Shown: positions 9,223 to 17,416 of the stretch, in pieces
How positions within the stretch are numbered: position 1 is the first letter of the stretch
Layout of the letters: each line of letters starts with the position of its first letter
Assembly (NCBI RefSeq): GCF_033547095.1
Contig: NZ_CP137852.1
Coordinates: 3,341,501-3,405,500 of the forward strand
Source of the DNA: Sediminicoccus rosea
GTDB taxonomy: Bacteria; Pseudomonadota; Alphaproteobacteria; Acetobacterales; Acetobacteraceae
Length of the DNA: 64,000 nucleotides
Reading direction: 5' to 3'
Notes under the pieces: generated by a model
The model's database searches: none
The model's input: the letters and a program-made list of their open reading frames with translations, nothing else
What the model was told of the DNA's origin: nothing
Translations under genes and position numbers: made by a program

Positions 9223-9948
9223 ATGCGGCTCGGCGCCAGCATCGTGGGCGATCTGCGCCAGGTGCTGGCGGACGAGGTGCGCGCCGGCGAGCGCGCCGCC
9301 ATGACCGCGATCCGCGCCGAGACCGAGCAGGTGAAGGCCGAGCTGCGCCGGCAGGTGACCACCGCCTTCTCGGGCAACGCGCGCGGGATCGCCAATGCCT
9401 GGCGATCGATGGTCTTCCCGCGGAGCGGGCAGTCGCTGCGGCCGGCGGGGTTGGTTTTCACCAAGGTGCCGAATGTCATCGACGCCTTCGAGCGCGGCGC
9501 GCTGATCCGCGCCAAGGGCGGCAGGAAGTTTCTCGCCATTCCGACCGGCTTCAATGCGGCGCGCGGTCGGCGTGGCCGCGGTGAGAAGGGCATGCGCGTG
9601 ACGCCGGCCCAGATGGTCGCCTCCGGGCAGGCCTTCCTGCGGCCGTTCAAGTCGGGCCGTGGCTTCGTTTGGTGCCTGCCCCTGCGGCAGGGCGAGCAGA
9701 CCGGGCGGCGGCGGCGCACGCGATTGGTGGCGGGGGGTGTGACCGAGGTCGGCACCGCCAACCGCAAGGGCCGCGAGGCCTGGGCGCGCGGCCTGCTGGA
9801 ACAGGGGATGGTGCCGATGTTCCTTCTCCTGCCGCAGGTGAAGCTCGCCAAGCGGCTGGATGTGCGCGGTGCCGCCGAGCGGGGCCTGCGCCGCCTGCCA
9901 GGGCGGTTTGTCGCGGCATGGGAACGCCAAAGCGGGAGGGCCGCATGA
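9223..9948 (+). CDS. DUF6441-like minor tail/head-tail protein
   Basis: The 241-residue protein begins three bases after the previous stop. It has a helical N-terminus (LADEVRAGERAAMTAIRAET), a basic centre with RGRRGRGEKGMRVTPAQM, and a C-terminal FLLLPQVKLAKRLDV strand typical of the DUF6441 family found in alphaproteobacterial prophages. Position between the connector and tail-terminator genes matches HK97 gp10-like components. Biochemical role is unknown. It overlaps the next small gene by ATGA (9945-9948). Confidence 0.65.
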   Translation: MRLGASIVGDLRQVLADEVRAGERAAMTAIRAETEQVKAELRRQVTTAFSGNARGIANAWRSMVFPRSGQSLRPAGLVFTKVPNVIDAFERGALIRAKGGRKFLAIPTGFNAARGRRGRGEKGMRVTPAQMVASGQAFLRPFKSGRGFVWCLPLRQGEQTGRRRRTRLVAGGVTEVGTANRKGREAWARGLLEQGMVPMFLLLPQVKLAKRLDVRGAAERGLRRLPGRFVAAWERQSGRAA

Positions 9949-10073
9949 CCATGCGCGCGCGCTTCCTCCTGCTGCTCGGGCTCGTCGTTCTGTCCTGGGC
10001 CGCCGTGCCCATCGGCCTGGCGCTCACCTGGGTCACGGGCCGCTTCTTCGCATCGATGCTGGGGTGGGCATGA
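9945..10073 (+). CDS. Small single-span membrane protein
   Basis: This 42-residue ORF (MTMRARF..., ending MLGWA) is linked by ATGA overlaps to both neighbours, which argues that it is translated. One hydrophobic span covers residues about 7-30, preceded by two Arg residues. It might assist the candidate holin or endolysin, for example as an antiholin or spanin-like piece, but no family signature is seen. No lipobox is present. Confidence 0.55.
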   Translation: MTMRARFLLLLGLVVLSWAAVPIGLALTWVTGRFFASMLGWA

Positions 10074-10516
10074 GTGCGCGCGAGACGGCCATCGCCGCGC
10101 TGCACAGCCGGTTGGTCGCGTCGCTCGCAGCCCGGAACCCGGCGCCCATCGTGCTGCGTGGCGAGACCATCCCGCAACGCATCCCGGCTGGCGGCCTGGT
10201 GGTCGTTCGCGACGGCGAAGCGGTGGAGGAGACGCCCATCCTCTCCCCGCTCGCATGGCAGATCGAGTATCGCGCCGAGGTCGAGATCACCGTCGCCGGC
10301 GCCACACCCGCCGCGCGCAATATAATGCTCGACGCGCTGCTGGTGGATGTCGCTGCGGCGATCGCCGCCAATCGCACCCTGGGCGGCGCCGTCGAATGGG
10401 CACAGCCCGGCAGCGCGTCCTTCGAGGATGTCGAGTTCGAGGGGGCCGCAGCGGCCCGCGCTGCCGCCATCCCCATCACCCTCTGGTTCACCGTCGCCGG
10501 CTCGCCGCTGGCCTGA
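10070..10516 (+). CDS. Probable tail terminator/completion protein
   Basis: The 148-residue protein starts at ATG 10,070, coupled to the previous stop. Its alternating pattern (helix ETAIAALHSRLVASLAA, strand WQIEYRAEVEITVAG, helix NIMLDALLVDVAAAIA, strand AAIPITLWFTVAGSP) resembles phage tail-terminator folds such as lambda gpU, which cap the tail tube. The gene lies directly upstream of the major tail tube gene, the expected place. Assignment is from pattern and synteny. Confidence 0.55.
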   Translation: MSARETAIAALHSRLVASLAARNPAPIVLRGETIPQRIPAGGLVVVRDGEAVEETPILSPLAWQIEYRAEVEITVAGATPAARNIMLDALLVDVAAAIAANRTLGGAVEWAQPGSASFEDVEFEGAAAARAAAIPITLWFTVAGSPLA

Positions 10517-10537
10517 TCCCGCTCCAGGAGAAAGCCC

Positions 10538-11491
10538 ATGCCCCGTGCCATCGGCGCGAATTGTCGCCTGCTCATGCTGCCCGAAACCGTCTACGGCACC
10601 GCACCCGGCAGCAACTGGCGGCGCATGCCGTTCCTCTCCTGCGACCTCGGCGCTGAGCAGCCGCTACTGGATGCCGACGTGATCGGCGTCGGCAGCAACC
10701 GGGATCCGGCGGCACCCTTCCTCGACACGGTGACGGTCGCCGGCCAGGCGGTCGTGCCGGTCGATCTGATCAACATCGGCCATTGGCTGCGGCTGCTGCT
10801 CGGCGCGCCCACCACCACCGGCACGACGAACTTCATCCACACCTTCGGCTCTGGCGCGGCGTCGCTGCCCAGCAACGCGATGGAGATCGGCTATCCGGAC
10901 GTGCCGTCCTTCGACGTCTGCACGGGCGTGCGCGCAGACACGCTGGAGCTGGACTTCACGCCGACCGGCGCGGCGACGGCGACCTTCGGGCTGCTCGGCC
11001 AGGGCTCAGTGCGCACCGGCGCGACGTCAGGCGGCACGCCGACGAGCGCCGCCTACACGGCGTTCAACAAGGCGCAGGGGTCGATCACCCGCAGCGGCTC
11101 TGCACTGGCGCAGGTCACCGGCGCGCGGCTCACCTATGCGAACGGCATGGAGGCGGTGCGCACCATCCGCGCCGATCGCCGGGTCGAGGGCGTGGACCCC
11201 GGGATCGCGCGCTGCACCGGCCAGATCACCGTGCGCTTCGAGAACACGGCGCTGCTCGCGCAGGCGCAGGCTGGTACCTCGGCGGAATTCGCCATGGCCT
11301 TCACCATCGACGCCAACCGCAGCCTGACCATCACGCTGCACGAGGTCTACCTGGCGCTGGCCAAGACGCCGATTGAGGGGCCGGCCGGGGTGGAGGCCAG
11401 CTTCGACTTCCGCGCCGCGTTCAACGCGACGGCGACGCGGATGATGACCGCGGTGCTGCGGAACCAGCAGGCCGGGACGGAATACGCGTGA
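10538..11491 (+). CDS. Major tail tube protein
   Basis: The 317-residue product carries the tail tube pattern of large siphovirus tubes: N-terminal MLPETVYGTAPGSNWRRMPF, DTVTVAGQAVVPVDLINIGHWLRLLLG, and a second half with GARLTYANGMEAVRTIRAD and HEVYLAL. Subunits stack as hexameric rings forming the DNA channel. AGGAG precedes ATG 10,538. An inverted repeat and a minus-strand cargo gene follow, and tail genes resume at 12,912. Confidence 0.85.
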   Translation: MPRAIGANCRLLMLPETVYGTAPGSNWRRMPFLSCDLGAEQPLLDADVIGVGSNRDPAAPFLDTVTVAGQAVVPVDLINIGHWLRLLLGAPTTTGTTNFIHTFGSGAASLPSNAMEIGYPDVPSFDVCTGVRADTLELDFTPTGAATATFGLLGQGSVRTGATSGGTPTSAAYTAFNKAQGSITRSGSALAQVTGARLTYANGMEAVRTIRADRRVEGVDPGIARCTGQITVRFENTALLAQAQAGTSAEFAMAFTIDANRSLTITLHEVYLALAKTPIEGPAGVEASFDFRAAFNATATRMMTAVLRNQQAGTEYA

Positions 11492-11516
11492 CGCTCGTGG
11501 CGCTGAAATAGCGAGG

Positions 11517-11564
11517 GTGCAAGCCTTGCCTCCTATCCGGCAACCATCGGCAAGGCTTCTGCAC
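11517..11564. terminator. Long inverted repeat between convergent genes
   Basis: AAGCCTTGCC at 11,521-11,530 is perfectly complementary to GGCAAGGCTT at 11,549-11,558, with an 18-base spacer. The stem extends by GTGC (11,517-11,520) and GCAC (11,561-11,564) with a two-base bulge. It lies where the tail tube gene (+) and the DUF3800 gene (-) converge, partly inside the end of the latter, so a bidirectional terminator-like role is plausible. There is no long U-tract. Confidence 0.5.
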
Positions 11565-12552
11565 GGATTGTCCGCAGGGGAGAGATATAGGGCGAACGAG
11601 CCCACGAACGTGGCTGATTCGTTAGTGCGATCATGTGGACCACCTCGCTACCGCGCTCGGGTTGAACCATGACGCGGGCGAGACGGCGCCAGCCAGATTG
11701 CTGCAAGTTGCCCACCAGCATCCGACGAATGGCGTTCGTGGCGATGTCGGCCATCTGCAGGCCCGGTTCATTCTGCGAGGCGGCGAAATTGAGGTCCGCG
11801 AGAAGACGGTTGATGTCGAGCACGCTTTTGCGCGTGCGCGGCGAAGGGCGCGCGTGCGCAGCCAGGTAATCTGGCAGGCCTTCGCGGTCGCTCTGGAATG
11901 CACGGTCGAATGCCGAGTAGTCACACCAGTCGAGATGCGCCATCGGGTTCTGAAGCGACGAAGACTGAAGGAAGGGTTTGACCAGAAAGCTCCACAGGCT
12001 TTCCATTTCGGTTATCGGCTGGCCTTTCGCGTCCAGTGTCCAGGCCAGCGTACCCAGATCATCCGGACGTCGTTGCACGACGTACATCGTCTTCTCGCGA
12101 AGAATCGCTTCTAACAGCGCTGAGTATGAGACGAGTTGCACATAGCCTGGCACGCTAAGGCGACTAAGCCTCGAAGCCAAAGCGCGGGCCCCTGCCCAAA
12201 CGTTGGGATGGTGCTCGGAAGTCAAGTTGGCTGTGATCTTCCGCGCTTGGATTTCTTGATGGTGGCGAATTTCCGATACGCGGTGGAGAGCCAAGTCGAT
12301 TGCCGTGCATTCCACCAGTCCACCACAGTCAGCGAGGAAACCAAGGAAACGATCGACCTGCGCCTCGTCCAGTAGCCGTCCCTTGACCTCGCCGTTTTCG
12401 CTTGCCCAGGCGCTCGAAAGTCTCTTGAACTCAGCCAAAATCTGCGGAGTCTGAAGGCTCGGCAGAAGGACTGCGCCGACGGCAGAAACCGCAGGCTTTT
12501 TCGCTTCGCTGGGAACGGTGAAGGAGCCGCTTTCGTCTATAAATATATGCAA
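11533..12552 (-). CDS. DUF3800 protein, prophage cargo gene
   Basis: The 339-residue product begins HIFIDESGSF, the acidic signature of DUF3800 (RNase H-like fold), and ends with a conserved-type EPGLQMADIATNAIRRML segment carrying a second acidic residue. The start is TTG at 12,552 with GGAG six bases upstream; there is no nearby ATG. It opposes the tail operon, and its DNA is visibly less GC-rich than its neighbours, both hallmarks of a later-acquired cargo gene. DUF3800 proteins are predicted nucleases found near defence and mobile genes; activity here is untested. Confidence 0.85.
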   Translation of the reverse strand: MHIFIDESGSFTVPSEAKKPAVSAVGAVLLPSLQTPQILAEFKRLSSAWASENGEVKGRLLDEAQVDRFLGFLADCGGLVECTAIDLALHRVSEIRHHQEIQARKITANLTSEHHPNVWAGARALASRLSRLSVPGYVQLVSYSALLEAILREKTMYVVQRRPDDLGTLAWTLDAKGQPITEMESLWSFLVKPFLQSSSLQNPMAHLDWCDYSAFDRAFQSDREGLPDYLAAHARPSPRTRKSVLDINRLLADLNFAASQNEPGLQMADIATNAIRRMLVGNLQQSGWRRLARVMVQPERGSEVVHMIALTNQPRSWARSPYISPLRTIRAEALPMVAG

Positions 12553-12911
12553 GGCTCGCTCCGTCCCTCAGGCAGCGCCTAATAGCTGGGCCATGAGGAT
12601 GTCGAAATCTGCATTTTACTCGCCGGCCGACAACTTGATGGCGAGTGTCCGCCGGGTCGAAGCTTTCCGGTAAAGTCGAGCATGCAAACCCGCCATCCGG
12701 GCGACTTTTCTCGCATGAGCGACAAGCTGTCCAGGCAGGTCTTCTTGGGACGCTAAACGGAATTTCCCCGCGTTTGGCGCCGCGCCTTTGATCTGGGCGC
12801 GCCGGGGTGTTGGGCAGGCCCCGGTGTTGACGCTGTGCCTTGTGTTGCGCGCTTCCCTGGCCTGTGCCGACTCAGATCATTCCCCCAGACTCAGCCAAAG
12901 CGGAGAACCCA
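12553..12911. other. Intergenic region flanking the cargo gene
   Basis: No supported gene is seen in these 359 bases. The first part is the likely promoter region of the minus-strand DUF3800 gene (AT-rich TATAAATATAT occurs at its start codon). The last part holds the GGAG (12,902-12,905) serving the tail chaperone start at 12,912. Any promoter restarting + strand tail transcription after the cargo insertion should lie here, but no convincing -35/-10 pair is visible. Confidence 0.5.
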
Positions 12912-13289
12912 ATGCTCACCCTCGACCTCCCGGTCGAGCCGTACTGGCTCGACCTGCCCCGCGGCGTCCGCGTGGAAATCCGCCCCGTCACCACCGCCGT
13001 CATGGCCGCCGCCCAGGCCGGCTCCGCCCGCCGCCTTGGCGCGCTGCGGGCCGCGGAGGCGGACCTCGACCCCGACATGGCCCGCGGCTTGGCCTTCGCG
13101 TTCCTGGTGAAAGCGTTGGCCCGCCACGCCGTCACCGCCTGGGAGGGCGTCGGCGACGCTGCCGGCAGGCCGCTGCCGCTCTCGCCCGAGGCGGTCGAGC
13201 GCCTGATGGACATGGACGAGATGGCTGCCGCCTTCTGGGACCGCGCCACCGGCCCCGTCGCCGCCGTGGCCCTGGAGGGAAACGGCTGA
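12912..13289 (+). CDS. Tail assembly chaperone (gpG analogue)
   Basis: The 125-residue product starts at ATG 12,912. It is largely helical with a SLD-like early strand (EPYWLDLPRGVRVEIRPVTT) and lies between the tail tube and tape measure genes, where siphoviruses encode gpG/gpGT chaperones that coat the tape measure during tail assembly. The final codons GAG GGA AAC GGC TGA contain a G GGA AAC slippery heptamer, so some ribosomes should shift to -1 and make the longer protein. Sequence similarity to lambda gpG is not evident; the call rests on position and frameshift architecture. Confidence 0.75.
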   Translation: MLTLDLPVEPYWLDLPRGVRVEIRPVTTAVMAAAQAGSARRLGALRAAEADLDPDMARGLAFAFLVKALARHAVTAWEGVGDAAGRPLPLSPEAVERLMDMDEMAAAFWDRATGPVAAVALEGNG

Positions 13290-13606
13290 GGGCTCGGGCC
13301 GAATGGCATTTCGGCCAGGGCCCTGACTATTGCCGCGGCTGCGCGGCCCTCGATCGCGACTGTGGCCTCGCCTGTCCCTACGCCGCCCACGCGCCGGCCA
13401 GCGTCGAGGGCGCCGCAGCCTGGGCCGCCGGCACCACCTGCGCCACGGTGACCATGGCGGGCCTCGATCTCGATATGCCGGCCGCACTCGGCACCGCTCG
13501 CGAGATGGGCGCCACCGGCTGGGCGACGGCGGAACTGCTGCTCGCCATGCGCGTGGGCCTCGCCGCTGGCAGCGCCGCGCGGCGCACTGATCCGCCCGGG
13601 CCCTGA
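12912..13606 (+). CDS. Frameshifted tail chaperone (gpGT analogue)
   Basis: A -1 shift at 13,277-13,283 gives 124 codons of frame 0 followed by 107 codons from 13,283 (CGG CTG AGG ...), about 231 residues ending at TGA 13,604-13,606. The extension contains a Cys-rich patch (PDYCRGCAALDRDCGLACPY) and the helix AREMGATGWATAELLLAM. The extension has no plausible ATG or GTG start with RBS of its own near 13,290, which favours frameshifting. In lambda, the T domain of GT binds the tail tube subunit while G binds the tape measure. Confidence 0.7.
13277..13316 (+). promoter_or_regulatory. Programmed -1 frameshift signal
   Basis: GGGAAAC at 13,277-13,283 is in the correct phase (G GGA AAC relative to the upstream gene) for -1 slippage, three codons before its stop. 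A possible stimulatory hairpin follows after 13 bases: GGCCGAA (13,297-13,303) and TTCGGCC (13,310-13,316) with a six-base loop. The new frame is open to 13,606. All three elements match known siphovirus frameshift sites. Confidence 0.75.
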
Positions 13607-13635
13607 CCACCCGACCAACGCAGGAGGCGTGACCC

Positions 13636-15792
13636 ATGGCGGATAGCACGCGCCGCGTCTCGGTCCGGCTGTCGCTGGACGATGCCGCCCGGGTCAAGCA
13701 GGAACTGCGCGAAGTCGGCGAGACCGGCCAGCGCAGCTTGGAACGCATCCAGGGCGGCGCCGATCGCGCCTCCCGCGCGCTCGACCTGCTCGACGTCGCG
13801 GTGCGTGGCGTGCAGATCGCAGGCCTCGCCGCGGGCCTGCGCGCCGTGGTGGTGGCCGGCGACGCGCTCACCCAGTCCATGGGCCGGCTCAACACGGCCC
13901 TCGGCTCCGTCGAGCGTGCCGGCGAGATCTACGATCGGCTGTACCGCGACAGCCTGCAGACCGGCGTCGCCGTCCGCGAGAGCGTGGACGCCTTCGCCCG
14001 CTTTTCGATCGCGGCCCGCGAGATCGGCGCCACCTCCGACCAGGTCGCCACCCTGGTGGGTGGCCTGCAGCGCATCGCCATCGCATCGGGCGCTTCGCAG
14101 CAGGAGATCGCCTCCAGCACCCAGCAGCTCGCCCAAGCCCTGGCGTCGGGCACGCTCCAGGGCGACGAGCTCCGCTCCATCCTGGAAGGCCTGCCCACGC
14201 TGGCGCAGGCGCTGGCCCGCGAGCTCGGCGTCTCCATCGGCGAGCTGCGCAAGCTCGGCTCCGAGGGCAAGCTCACCGCCGACAAGGTCTTCCCCGCGCT
14301 GCTGCGCGCCGTCGAACGGCTGAATGGTGAGTTCGAGCGCGCGCCGCTCTCGGTCGGCCGCGCCTTCGGGCAGCTCACCGCCGCCGCCGACCAGTTCCTC
14401 GCCCGGCTCGACCAGGCGATCGGCCTGTCCAACGCGCTGGCGCGTGCGCTGTCCGGCGCCGCCCGCGTGCTGGACGGCGTGCGTCGCGGTTCCGGCCTGC
14501 TGCTCCCCTCCGAGCAGGAGGCCGACCGTCGCGCCCAGGCCGAGGCGCTGCGCGCCCAGATCGCCCGTCTCGAGGCCGAGAGTGACGGCCGCGACAGCCT
14601 GCGCTCGCAGCCCCGTCGTGGTTCGATCCAGGGCGGCCTGGTCGGGACCGGCCAGCAGCAGGCCGGCGTGGATCGCGCTGCCCGGCTGGAGGAACTGCGC
14701 CGCCAGTACGCCGAACTGCAGGATGAGATCACCCGCGGGGAGGCGGCGGCCGGCGAGCGCCAGCGCACCGAGCAGGAGAGCGCCGCTGCCCAGGCCGCAG
14801 AGGCGCGTCGCCGCCGCACCGCCGCCGATGCCGAGGAACTCCGCAAGGCGCTCGACGACCGCTTCCGGATCAACAGCGAATATGAGGACCGCGTCCGCCG
14901 CCTGCGCGAGGCCGAGGCCGCCGGCGGGATCACCACTGCCGACCGCACGCGCCTCGAAACCCTGGCGCTGCGTGAACGCGACGAGGCGCTGCGCCGCATC
15001 GAGGGCACCACCCGCCGTGTGGCCGCAATCCCGCGCCCCGACCGCGAGGCCGAGCGCGAGATCAACGACATCATCCGCGAACGCGAGCGGCTGATCCAGA
15101 ACAACGAGAACGCCCAGGAGCGGTACACCCGGCGCCTGGAAACCCTCGGCCGGCTGGTGGAGCGCTCCGAGCGCATCGGCCAGCCCATCCCCGACGAGAC
15201 TGTCTCGCGCGAGGCCAATGCCGCGCTGGAGGAGCTTGAGCGCAGCCAGCAGCGCGTTCAGCAGGCCACGGAGCGCACGAGCAACACGGCGCGCGAGCTG
15301 GGCCTGACCTTCTCCTCCGCCTTCGAGGACGCGATCATCAAGGGCGAGAGTTTTTCCAAGGTGCTGCAGGGCATCCTGCAGGACATCGCCCGCATCGTCG
15401 TCCGCCGCACCATCACCGAGCCGCTCGGCACGGCGGTGACCTCCAGCCTCAGCGGCTTTGACTTCGGCTCGATCTTCTCGGGGATCGGCTCGGCGCTGGG
15501 TGGGCTGTTCCGCGCCGAGGGCGGGCCGGTGGCGGGCGGCCAGCCCTATATCGTCGGCGAACGCGGCCCCGAATGGTTCGTGCCGAACCGCAGCGGCACG
15601 GTGCTGCCCAACGGCATGGCGCCAGGTGGCCCGGTGATCAACCAGAGCATCACCATCGACGCGCGCGGCGCCGATGCCGGCGTCGAGGCGCGGCTGCGCG
15701 TGCTCTCGGCGCAAATCGTCCGCCAGGCGAGTGCCGCCACGCTCGACGCCATCCGCCGCGGCGGCAGCGCCACCTCCATCGTGCGGGGATAG
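13636..15792 (+). CDS. Tail tape measure protein
   Basis: The 718-residue product sets tail length. Residues about 60-260 match the tape-measure domain pattern (ARSVGRAFGQLTAAADQFLARLDQ region follows). Residues about 300-540 are Arg/Glu/Gln-rich with coiled-coil character (RLEAESDGRDSLR, EREINDIIRERERL). The C-terminus carries the tail-tip type GGPVAGGQPYIVGERGPEWF segment common in gpH-like proteins. AGGAGG precedes ATG 13,636. Directly follows the frameshifted chaperone genes as in lambda. Confidence 0.93.
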   Translation: MADSTRRVSVRLSLDDAARVKQELREVGETGQRSLERIQGGADRASRALDLLDVAVRGVQIAGLAAGLRAVVVAGDALTQSMGRLNTALGSVERAGEIYDRLYRDSLQTGVAVRESVDAFARFSIAAREIGATSDQVATLVGGLQRIAIASGASQQEIASSTQQLAQALASGTLQGDELRSILEGLPTLAQALARELGVSIGELRKLGSEGKLTADKVFPALLRAVERLNGEFERAPLSVGRAFGQLTAAADQFLARLDQAIGLSNALARALSGAARVLDGVRRGSGLLLPSEQEADRRAQAEALRAQIARLEAESDGRDSLRSQPRRGSIQGGLVGTGQQQAGVDRAARLEELRRQYAELQDEITRGEAAAGERQRTEQESAAAQAAEARRRRTAADAEELRKALDDRFRINSEYEDRVRRLREAEAAGGITTADRTRLETLALRERDEALRRIEGTTRRVAAIPRPDREAEREINDIIRERERLIQNNENAQERYTRRLETLGRLVERSERIGQPIPDETVSREANAALEELERSQQRVQQATERTSNTARELGLTFSSAFEDAIIKGESFSKVLQGILQDIARIVVRRTITEPLGTAVTSSLSGFDFGSIFSGIGSALGGLFRAEGGPVAGGQPYIVGERGPEWFVPNRSGTVLPNGMAPGGPVINQSITIDARGADAGVEARLRVLSAQIVRQASAATLDAIRRGGSATSIVRG

Positions 15793-15796
15793 GGCC

Positions 15797-16483
15797 ATGA
15801 CGGAATACGCCTGGCCCGCCGTGCTGCGGCCGTCGCGGCTGAGCTTCTACCTGCAGCACAACACGCTGCGCTTTGTCTCCCCCGTCACCCGCGCCACGCA
15901 GGTGCTGCGGCGTGAGGGCGCGCGCTGGGTCGCCGAGGCGAGCTTCGAGCCGCTGGGGCGCGTCCAGGCCGGGGTGATGGACGGGCTGCTGGCGGCACTC
16001 GCCGGCTCGGCCAACACCGTCCGCATCTGGGACTGGCGGCGCGAATACCGCACCGGCGATCCGCGCAGCCAGGGCGATGTGCCGACCGGGCCCTACAGCT
16101 TCTCGGATGCGACCATCTTTACGGATGGGACGGGGCTGGTCGTCGGCTCTGGCAATCCGTCCCTGGCGGCCGGCGCGCCACGCGGGGCGCTGTCCATCGT
16201 CACTCAGGGCTGGTGGCCCAGTACCGTGGCGGTCGGCGCCGGCGACTACATCGGGCTTGGCGGGCGGCTCTACATCGCCACCGCTGCGGTCGCCGCCTCC
16301 GGGGCTGGGACCGCCACCGTTGCCATCGCACCGCCACTGCGCGCCGCAATGGTGGTGGGCGAGCCGATCATCCTGTCGCTGCCGAGCGTGCCAATGCGGC
16401 TGGTGTCCGACGACGAGGCGGCCAACCCGACGCGGCCTGGCCCCTTTGCCGCCGTCACCATCCGCCTCGAGGAAGCCCTCTGA
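15797..16483 (+). CDS. Minor tail protein (distal tail-like)
   Basis: This 228-residue protein starts at ATG 15,797, five bases after the tape measure stop. It has a beta-rich composition (PSRLSFYLQHNTLRFVSP, GRVQAGVMDGLLAALAG, TVRIWDWRREYRTG) seen in minor tail proteins that follow the tape measure in alphaproteobacterial siphoviruses. It likely forms part of the distal tail ring. No catalytic motif is present. It overlaps the next start (TGATG). Confidence 0.55.
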   Translation: MTEYAWPAVLRPSRLSFYLQHNTLRFVSPVTRATQVLRREGARWVAEASFEPLGRVQAGVMDGLLAALAGSANTVRIWDWRREYRTGDPRSQGDVPTGPYSFSDATIFTDGTGLVVGSGNPSLAAGAPRGALSIVTQGWWPSTVAVGAGDYIGLGGRLYIATAAVAASGAGTATVAIAPPLRAAMVVGEPIILSLPSVPMRLVSDDEAANPTRPGPFAAVTIRLEEAL

Positions 16484-17049
16484 TGTTCGGCACCCCACGC
16501 CTCAGCAATCAGGCGGCCGCCGCCGCGACCGCGCCGATCGCCACGCCGGTGGTGCTGGTCGAGCTCGACTTCGCCACCGGCCCCTTTCGCGTCTGGACCG
16601 GGCTCGGGCCGCTGGACTGGGCCGGGAAGGTGTTCGAGGGCGCCGGCAGCATCGGCGCCATCTCCGATGTGGAGGAGACGGTGGAGCTGCGCGCCGTCCG
16701 GCTGACCCTGGCGCTGTCGCCCGTGCCGCAGGAGGTGGTGGATATCGCACTGGCCGAGCGGAGCTATCGCCTGCGGCCGGTGACGCTATGGGGCGCACTG
16801 CTCGATGCGCAGGGGGCCTTCGTGGCGGACCCGTTCCCGCTCTGGGCGGGGCTGATGGACACGATGGAGGTGACGGACGGCGCGGAGCCCTCCGTCGCAC
16901 TGGCCTGCGAGAGCCGGCTGGTGGACCTCGAGCGGGCCGAGGTGCGGCGCTACACCGACGCCGACCAGCAGGCAGAATACCCCGGCGATCGGTTCTTCGA
17001 GTTCGTCCCGGCTCTGCAGGAGGCGGAGATCCGGCTGCCGATCCAGTGA
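16483..17049 (+). CDS. Minor tail/tail hub protein
   Basis: The 188-residue product contains TPVVLVELDFATGPFRVW, then ISDVEETVELRAVRLTLALS and a final ADQQAEYPGDRFFEFVPAL. The latter resembles the tail hub family related to GTA or DUF2163-like baseplate components, where the last segment packs onto a peptidase. The gene is coupled at both ends (TGATG start, GTGA to the next gene), consistent with a tail-tip complex made with the neighbouring peptidase. Confidence 0.6.
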   Translation: MFGTPRLSNQAAAAATAPIATPVVLVELDFATGPFRVWTGLGPLDWAGKVFEGAGSIGAISDVEETVELRAVRLTLALSPVPQEVVDIALAERSYRLRPVTLWGALLDAQGAFVADPFPLWAGLMDTMEVTDGAEPSVALACESRLVDLERAEVRRYTDADQQAEYPGDRFFEFVPALQEAEIRLPIQ

Positions 17050-17402
17050 CCCGGCTGCCCGACTGGCCGGAGCGGCTGGCGGCGCTGATCATCGCGGCTG
17101 AGCATCGGCCCTTCGACGCGGCGTGCTGGAACTGCGGGCGCTTCGCCATGGCGGCGGTAGTGGCCTGCACTGGGCAGCGGCCGTCCTGGCAGCACCGCCC
17201 GACCCTCGCCGCGATGGCCGACACAGCGGGCTACCCGCGCGTCCCGGTGCCCTTCGCTCGCGCGGGGGACGTGGTGCTGGCCAGCGACCCCGATCGCCTC
17301 GGCGTCGTGCTCGACGCCGGCCGCGTCGCCTTCGTCGGGCCCGTGGGGCTGCTGCGCGCGCCGATCACGACCTGCGCCGTGGCGTGGCGCATCGGCTGGT
17401 GA
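17046..17402 (+). CDS. DUF6950/NlpC-P60-like tail peptidase
   Basis: The 118-residue protein starts at GTG 17,046 overlapping the previous stop. RPFDAACWNCGRFAMAAVVA places a Cys pair where the NlpC/P60 nucleophile would be. RAGDVVLASDPDRLGVVLDAGRVAFVG is the strand pair that normally carries the catalytic His, but no His is seen there. C-terminal PVGLLRAPITTCAVAWRIG fits DUF6950. Family members occupy the lambda gpK position and are thought to help the phage cross peptidoglycan. The missing His leaves enzymatic activity uncertain. Confidence 0.65.
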   Translation: MTRLPDWPERLAALIIAAEHRPFDAACWNCGRFAMAAVVACTGQRPSWQHRPTLAAMADTAGYPRVPVPFARAGDVVLASDPDRLGVVLDAGRVAFVGPVGLLRAPITTCAVAWRIGW

Positions 17403-17416
17403 GGGACTGATAGACC

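Noticed and set aside
12788-13285. Independent gene opening at 12,788 for the second tail chaperone frame
   Set aside because: The sequence before 13,283 is Arg/Pro-rich shadow of the first chaperone gene; the frame is better explained by -1 shifting.
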